64,000 nucleotides of DNA, taken from assembly GCF_035582795.1 (NCBI RefSeq), contig NC_134366.1:149281519-149345518 (forward strand). Direction: 5' to 3'. Numbering within the stretch: position 1 is the first letter of the stretch; every line of letters starts with the position of its first letter. Both the position numbers and the translations under genes were made by a program. Below are positions 54,301-63,300 of this stretch, piece by piece. The notes under the pieces are model-generated. The model made no database searches. It was not told the DNA's origin and saw only the letters and a program-made list of their open reading frames with translations. This DNA comes from Mycteria americana (Eukaryota; Chordata; Aves; Ciconiiformes; Ciconiidae).

Positions 54301-57300
54301 ATCTGTTATTACTACCACTGGGTTTCTCCTGCAGTTATTTCCTCTTTCCAAAATATACTGGGAAGTAGAATATATTAGTCTGTCTAAAGGTGATCTTTTT
54401 GCTTCTCTAGGCTGTGCATGATGTTTATTGAAAGAGTGCTTGATCTGAATGACTCAAACCAATAGATGTTTGCTGTTAAAATGCATGCTATTTGTTTAGC
54501 CTGCACAATACCAACTGCCATCAATAAAAGAACAGTGATTTCCCCTTTTCTTTTACATAAACACTTACCTGCTGTGGCACGTTCCAGGTTTCTGCAACAG
54601 ATCCTGACCAAGCGGCTGATCAAAATGCCATTAACTATTCCCTGCATGGACAGGGGGCCAGTAGTGAATTCAGCATCGATGAGAACACAGGCGAGATCAG
54701 CGCAAATAAAAGGTTAGACCGTGAGAAGCGATCAACGTGGCGCTTTCTTGTTCTTGCAACGGATGAGAGCGGAGAAGGACTGACTGGCTTTGCAGATGTG
54801 ATCATAGAAGTGAGGGATGTGAATGACAACGCACCCCTTTTCCTCTGTGTGTTGGATGGCTGTTTCATGGGCCACGTCCCTGAGGATTCTCCAGCAGACA
54901 CTCCTGTCATGGAAATGACAGCAGTGGACCTTGATGACCCAAAGGCTGGTATGAATGCTGTGCTAACATACAGCATCATTCAGAACGTCCAAAATGAAAT
55001 TAATCTGAACTTGTTCTCAATTGACTCAGTTAGCGGCACCATCTATACAGTGCTCGGGTCCCTGGATCGGGAGAAGGAAGACAAGTACTTAGTAGTGGTT
55101 GAGGCCAGAGATGGAGGAGGGCTCACTGGGACAGGCACTGCCACTATTTTGGTGACCGATGTAAATGATCATGCTCCAGTCTTCCTGCAAAGGATCTACA
55201 CAGCATTTGTCTCTGAGAATGCGAGTATTAACACTGAAGTGGCAGTGGTGTCTGCTGTGGACAAAGATGAGGGAGAAAATGCCATGGTGACGTTCAGCAT
55301 CCTTGATGGGGACAATGACCGCAAGTTCTCCATAGAGACAGATGAAGTCAACAACTGTGGGTTTATCCGGCTACGAAAGCGGATTGACTTCGAGAAGCCT
55401 CACGAGAGGGTGTTCAATTTGACTGTGAAAGCAGAGGACATGGATTTCTTCAGCATCGCTCACTGCGTGATCTATGTGGAGGACTCCAATGACCACGCTC
55501 CTGTCTTCTACCCCCAGTTCTATGAAGTGGCTGCACTGGAGGAAGATGCGCCAGTTGGCACCAAAGTTGTTCAGGTTTCTGCTGTTGACTTGGATTCTGG
55601 CCTGAACGGAAGGTTTTCTTTCCACCTGCTAAACAAGTCTGACCCAAGTGGCCAGTTCTCTGTGGCTAGTGATGGGTGGGTGATGGTTGCAGGACTGCTG
55701 GATCATGAGACAGTGACACAGTACCAGCTCATTGTCATTGCCGCTGATATGGGGCAGCCCCCTCTGACTGGCAGTGCCACTGTTTTAGTGACTCTGCAGG
55801 ACGTAAATGACAACGGGCCAGAGTTTGAGGCTCATTATAACCCAGTGATCTGGGAAAACACAGCTTCTCCACAGGTCATCCAAATGAACGAGACCTCTAC
55901 GTTGCTGTATGCCAAGGATCGAGACACTGCTGCTAACGGAGCACCTTTCTCCTTTCACCTTCTCAGTGATTTCAGTAGTCTGACTGACTTCAACTTGCAG
56001 GACTTCCACAATGGAAGTGCCTTGCTCACCGCGCTGCGTACCTTTGACAGGGAAGTGCACAAGGTGTTCTACCTGCCCATCCTGATCACGGACAGCGGGA
56101 TCCCGCCAATGAGCTCCACCAACACGCTGACTGTGAATATCGGGGACCAAAATGACCACCCACATTCTGCTGGCTACCTGGAATGTCTCATTTACAGCTA
56201 TGATGGTAAATTGCTCCCTGATGCTTGCTTCCAAGTGTGACAGTAAGGTCAAAGGAACAGCTGTGAGATTCACAGGAGGACTCTGTCCTGTTCCACGTAA
56301 GCTAAGATCTTAGTAGAGGTGCTACTGAAGTTTGCTTAAGCCCCACCAGAGAGCAGTAGGTATGTGGGGCAGGACTCTGGGCCACTTGCTTTGTGGAAGA
56401 AACTGAGCCAGCCTTGAAGGAAGAGCATAGCTGGCTGCTATTCTATGCATGTTTCTATCAAACTTGAGTAATGGTCTCTTGTTTTCAGATGCAATTTTCC
56501 AGCAGCATTAACATTTCAGGGGGAAAAGAATTAAAAAAATTCATAGCGTTGCTGATAAGTGATGAGTCTGAATGCTGAGAACCTTCTTCCTCCTCCTTAA
56601 ACCTTTTTCCTCCTCCAGACTGAATTCAATTTTAGTGAATGCTCTTAAGCTGAACTCATATTTAAACTGCATGAGACATTCATATAAGTCTTCAGCTGAC
56701 AAATGCTGTTATGGGGGAATTTTCTGTGAATGTTGGCTGCAGGCAGTGCGAGAGAAGCCACCTTTCCCTTCTTGCTTTGGCAATTAGCTAGCAGTTCTCT
56801 TGTGATCCAGGGTCCCCTCATAATAAGCCCAACAGCAAAATAAACCACACAGGTAAAAAGATTTTGGGATGCTTGCATCCATGTAGACTCAGGTCATTCC
56901 TTCCTCTTCTATTCTGCTGTGTATCCTGTGGTTTGATAGCACATTAAATAGATTGTCTGTTGTGGGCACACTAGAAACTACTTCTGTGTAGATGCTGTTG
57001 ACCATTTATTTGTACTGAAATGTTGTTCTGCCTGTTGTGTGCTCACTCTGAAGTTCAACTTACTGTAAAGTTTAAACCAAGTCTGGTTGCTATTTGCTGA
57101 GAAACTCCGCTTGTAGCCTAAGTACCCGATCTTTTCATTAAGCCTGAATTCCCTTTTAGTTGCCTCTTTAAAGGTTAAACTCATCTGTACTGTTAATTTC
57201 TGGGAGGGACTATTCAAGTCTTCAGATCTTTGGTTATTTAAAATATTAAGGAGAGACAGAATGAGAAGGCTACTATCATGTTGTATGTTACATTCATATA

Positions 57301-60300
57301 ATGTGGGAGTCAAACACCAGGGCATCGTGTATACTGTCTCCTGCAAAATATCCAATGAATGTTGCCACAGTTGCAGGAGAAGGTACCGTTTTCTCTCCTT
57401 TTTGCATGCAGTCCCTCAGTTGTCAGGGTTTGTGCTGTTCCCTTTCACAAGGTGAATTCCCACATTTTTTCCTCTTCTTTGTGTATCCTTGGTTCTTTAC
57501 TCAGTAGATATATGAATTCAGATACCTGTGGATCTTTCCTTCAGAAATAGCTTTTGTAAAACAAAAAAATAATAATTTGTGAGCTTTGCTGAGAGGATGC
57601 AAAACCAGCAGAACACATGCTGCTTTCCATCTCACCCCAAAGTCTCACCATCTACTCAAAATAAGCCTGGTTACTGTATTTTGGACATCCTCTCTATCTT
57701 GCAGCAATTTCCTCCAAATTGCTATTGTTTTTTGCCCTTTATAACCCAGTCAGCATTTTGGTTGTTTATCCTGCCAAACCCCAATCCCTGTCTAAACCAC
57801 TCTGTAAGTTGGTTGGATACTGCAGCCAAAAGAGTGAAAATGAGTAATTCTGATGTTGTTTCTGAATACCTCTTACATCTTTCCTCAGAGGTGGCTTGTC
57901 TTTTTTCCTTCTCGTCTGATTTTCATTGCAGCCACCTGTTGAATTAAATCTATGTAGCCATACAGCAAACACCTGATAAGCAGGACACCATGTGGTATTT
58001 GCAAACTGGTGCACATCTCTCGGGAACCATCATAACTATTTTTGTAGAGGTTTTAGACTTAAGCCAGTAAAACTTGAATGGCCAACTTCTTTGTGTATGT
58101 GTGAGAGGTCTGACCGTGCCACTTATATGCTATGTTGTTTCAGGTATCCTCCCCACGACTGTACTGGGCCAGGTCCGTGCCCCTGATGATGACGACTGGG
58201 ATCGCAAAATCTACCAATTTGAAGGAAAAACGTCAAGGTACTTGGAGAGAAAAACGGAAGTTGGGTGAAACGTACGGAAATCTTGCCCACACACAAAAAC
58301 ATAAAAAGTATTTAACCTGCCTATTTTTTGTAAACAAGTGTGCAAAAGCATTTTGTTGGTTAGACACTTGTGTGTAGCTCTCCAAAAGCCCTTCTGAGTG
58401 TGAGGCCGCAGTAGATAACACTGTATGCCAAACCAGTCTGCTTCCCATTGCCTGATGGGCTAGAATACCATTTCAAATTCCTGTTCACAGTCATACCCAT
58501 AATCAGTATCAGTGAGCCACTACAGAAAAAATACCCACTAACTTCCATCCTCCTTCCTCCATGCTCCTGGAGAGTCAGTGTTTCCATGTCACCACTGGTT
58601 TTAAGACCTTACTGGTATTGGATGTGTTCACACCAAAGTGTCTGGATTGTGACTGGGGTTGAGATGTACGTGTGCCATTCGGAGGTTTTGACAGAGGTGT
58701 CACTCTCAATGAATGTATCTAAACTAGGAGTTTGCACTGTTTCCAAAGTTATGGTTATAGTAGCCTGAGTCTTTCTACCCAGTTCCTATGGCACAGAAGC
58801 AGGAAGAAACCTTCTTGATATACCGGTGAAGAGTCATTAGGAGCCAACAGAAGGCAATGTAAAAAAGTTCCATTCTGCCCTGTCCCTTCATGACACTGGT
58901 GAAGAGGCATTAGGGCCAACAGAAGGCAATGTAAAAAAGTTCCATTCTGCCCTGTCCCTTCATGACACTGGTGAAGAGGCATTAGGGCCAACAGAAGGCA
59001 ATGTAAAAAAGTTCTGTTCTGCCCTGTCCCTTCATGAGGGAACACATCTGCTTCCTTTGATAGCTTTCCCAAAATAAAGTGGATCAGAGAAACAGCAGTG
59101 ATGATAATTGCTACTTAGCTTTTGAACTTCTCATAGCTTGTTCCTTGGCTTAACTCTTATTACAGGTACTTTATCCTTAATGATAACTCAGGTTTGCTGA
59201 CTATTAAAGAAGGAACCCCACCAGGAACATACAACATAAGAGTCAGAGTCATTGATGGAGTCTGGCCAGATGTTGTCTCAACCGTAAAGGTTATAGTGAA
59301 GGAAATCAAAGATGATGGCCTCCATAATGCTGGTTCTATACGAATAAAAGGTAAGCAATGTGGAATAAAAGGTAAGCAATGTGATGAAGTACGTTAGGTT
59401 CATAATACTGAAATCTACCTCTTTACTGTTACTGCTGTGTTACTTAGAATTCTAATGCTCTTAAACATGAGATGAGAGTTAATAGTTTTCTAGGTAAGGA
59501 TTTGAAAATGCATCTTTATTTGCATGGTCCTCTGACACTGCATGTGAAGGTGCATCTGTGGAGAAAACAGACAGCAAGAAATGCTTGTCTGATGCAGAAG
59601 ACAAAGATGCAAGATTTCTACACCAACTTTTTAACAAAACAGCAATTTATATTTCAGAAAAAACTTTATTTGAACAAGTGACTGCCTGAAATTCACCAAA
59701 TTGTTTCAATCTTTGTGGAAAAGTAAAATCTTCTTAAACATGTTTCTGATTTAAAAGAATGAAAAAAAGAAATGAATAAGAGTCAAAAAGCTTGAGAACA
59801 CAAACCCTGAGCAGAAACCAGCATGGAAAATTTCAGAGCCTAAAAATGAAAATACTCCTGAATTTGCAGTTGAGTGCATTTTCTGCACTCAACTGCAGTT
59901 GTTGAGTTAATGTTACTCTGTGGTGCTCCTCTCTTATTGCTACAGCAGTTGCAAGATATGCGTTTGTCAGGTTTTTAACTTTTATTACAGATATCACTCC
60001 AGAGGAGTTCATATCCCAATCCCCTGAAAAACAGAGTAAATACTACCAGATGAAGAAGCTGCTTTCAGAAATTATATCAGTCCAACTCGAAAACGTTCAC
60101 ATTTTCAGTGTATTAAATAGCGCAAGTCAAACCCAAGGGGTTGATGTTTGGTTTGCAGTTTATGGTCCACCCTATTATAAAGCAGAAAAACTTAACGGCA
60201 ATGTAGCAGCCTCCAGAGCATGGGTAAGTATCCATAGTACGTATGAAACCACAGCATCTTCTCATTGTGTCTATTCAGATAATATCCATTGCCTAGTGAA

Positions 60301-63300
60301 TGCGCATATTTAGAATGACTGAGGGAGTAAAGTGTGAGAAAAATGGATCATTTTAATCAGTAAAGTCAAACAGTCCTTCAGCCCTTATATTAAATGTTTC
60401 AAATATGAATGTTTTAAAAGCCAGCCTATAAATACATATTAAGTCACCAAAACACAATGAGCTTTTACGAAAGTGAACATGTTTTTCCTATTGAAAAGAC
60501 TGTTAAACTCTGTATAAAGGATGTCTTTGGCTGTTGCCTTTCTACACGGTGTCTTAATATTTCGACTTATAGTCTTCTACACAGAAGTGCTCTGTAGCTG
60601 AAACTCACAAACCAGTCAAAAGTTCCAACTTTCTGAGTTAAGAGGGCAATGCAGTAAAATAACCATTGTCCAGTGGAAAACCAGGTTGGAAATGTGCGTT
60701 GACAATTTAGTAAAGTTCCTGCCCCTCTTGCAAAAAAAAGTTTTGATCTAAGTTAAATGACTCACTCTGTTGGAAATGTGTCTGTTGGTACACAGAGGCT
60801 GAAATAAGAGTTATGTTTAGAATCAGTGCTGCAATACCAACTCACTCTTGCCAGAAAAGGTATTTCTTCATTGCCCTGTCCACCCTTCCCAATGTTTTTA
60901 AGACAGAAGCCCAAATTAAAAATACCAATCAGATGCTATGTAAATAATCCATCACAACCATCAGAGATTGTAATTTATCCACTCAGTTTATGGTGAATAT
61001 GACAATATTTTTGTCTTCTAAGTGTTTACTCGCACTATAATTGACTTATACCAAGGCTTTGGCCTTAACAGATGCAAGGCTGAGCTGCCTTTGGCTGGAT
61101 AGAGTGAGGTGGATGTTGGAAGGAAGTGGCACAGCAACGAGTTTTGAGAATAAATAAGACTTGGGCTTTTCATGGCTGTTGTTGTGAGCTTCCTCTCTGT
61201 GGAAAAGTCAGATGAATGCAACTAATTGTTCTCCACAGCTGGAAAACATCTTGGATATAAATATCACCCAGATTGGCATTGATGAATGCGTGACTGCAAA
61301 CTGCACTCACAGCAGCGGATGCATCAGCAAGCATGAACAGAGTCATGTGCCAACAATAACCACAGCTGGAAGCGTTTCACTGGTGTCTGTGACAGTGCTG
61401 AGTCGTGCCCTGTGTGGCTGTGCAGCTCGGGAGAGTTCTCATCTCTCCTGCTCCTCATACCAGACAAACCCTTGTCTCAACGGTGGCACATGTGTGGATA
61501 CTGATTTGGGCTACAGGTTGGTAAAGCTTTGTCTGGTGTGCAAACAAAATGCTTCTAGCTCAGTCTGTAAGGAGGAGGACTGGAAGCTTGGGGAGATGTC
61601 ACTGCGTGTGTTCTCGCTGTGGCAGATCTGAGTTTTGTTATACTTCACGCACAGATCTTGCAAACAAATCTCTATTTTCAGGTAGATACTTAGGTTCATC
61701 ATAGTCTCTGGGAAAACCTTGGCAAGTTTGCAGGCTGCGCTGGTTCCTTTAATGTCATCCTGCAAAATGCTCTTGTTTTGTGCAACCTACCTTAATGTTG
61801 TTAAACATTTAAATCATGACACTTATGTCACTTAATAACCTCTTTCCCACATTCCTTGTGTCATTTTTTCTCAAAAAATGACATCTCATGGACAAAAATA
61901 GCGTGAAGGTGAAAAAAATGATGGGACTATAGTAGCTCAGAATGAGCCTGGTCTCCTTCCAGAAGGCAAGCCTTAAGCATGTTTGCTTAAAAATGGTCAT
62001 CCCAACGTAGGAAAGCAGAAACAACCAGCCAGCCTCTTCTAAGAACCCTTGTTAGGGATGATGGGACTCAGAATGAAGCTGCAGGGTTTGAATGAAGCCC
62101 TGGTCATAGTAAAGTGGTCATCTGTGTCTGACATTGCTGCTCAGGTGTAATCAACCAGGGAAATTTTGCTGTCCAGAAATGCTTGGTAGGCTCTGCCACC
62201 TATCATTTGCTCAACTCTGAGGCTTCTTTACTTCTGCTCCATTTTCAGCGTTTTTTTTGAGTGATCTTTTTCTGCATCCTACCCCTGTCACTCTGCTCTC
62301 ATTAGGTACTAGCAATCTATGGGAAGCAGAAACTAAGAAATAGGGGCCCAGCTGTTCTCCCTCCCTGTCCTCCTGCCCATTTCTGTTGCTCATTTCATTT
62401 TCCCCTTACAGTTTTTGTTATTGTCATGCTGTGATTACTCTTTTCTACAGAATCCCCAGAGTATTAAGGAAAGAACTCCAAGCATCTATTTTTTATAGTG
62501 TAAAGGAAATAAACCAGTAAGTAGCTTGCAATAAGAGTTAAGTTATCAAGATCTATGACTGTCATCCCTTTTCTCACTTTTTCTGGCTGATATTACCTTC
62601 CCACACCCTTCCTTTGCTTTCCCTGCCAACATTATAAAGTCTTTAAACAAGCTCATAACTAAGCCTAGTGAAAAGTGGGTTTCTTATCTATGCTGAAGAG
62701 ATTAGAGGTTTTCAGGTTTCAAACGTCTCCATCATTTGTTCACAGAATTATTCCTGCATAGACATATTATCATTTAGAACTAAAGCTAAATTGTGTTTGT
62801 ACAAACAAGTCAATAGGGAACACTTCATGACGGGAGTTTTGCTAGTGCTTAACCCGCACTATGGCCTAGGCAACATGGGCTCCTGTGTTTAAAGTGGAGA
62901 GTCCTGCTGTGGGAAGAGCCCTTCGTGACTTCTGCTTGGATGGTGGATTTTTGCTTTTATTTATTTTTTTAATAGATGCAAATGTTCTGCAAATTTCCAT
63001 GGACCAGACTGCCAGCAGACGAAACACAGCTTCAGAGGCCATGGTTATGCCTGGTTCCCTCCTCTTAAGCCTTGCTTTGAGAGCCGCATCTCCTTAGAGT
63101 TTATCACTGAAGTTGCCGATGGCCTTCTCTTGTACCATGGACCAGTGGCGCAAGGGCAGCCGGGAGAACGGGAAGATTTCATTGCATTAGGTTAGCAACT
63201 TAAACAGTTTGTTCTTTGTCTTTGTGTGAAGGTGAGATTCTACTTACAGTTGATAGTTTTTTTTTAAAAAAAAGTTTCAGAAAGTTGCTTTTGGAGGAGA

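Noticed and set aside
54798..56240. A single-exon 480-residue cadherin-like gene
   Set aside because: It is the middle of exon 18. The true exon starts at acceptor 54587/54588 and ends at donor 56205/56206; the last codons of the open frame are intronic.
58755..59072. Minus-strand frame with repeated 24-residue units
   Set aside because: A product of a 72-bp minisatellite whose unit length is a multiple of three; no start context or homology.
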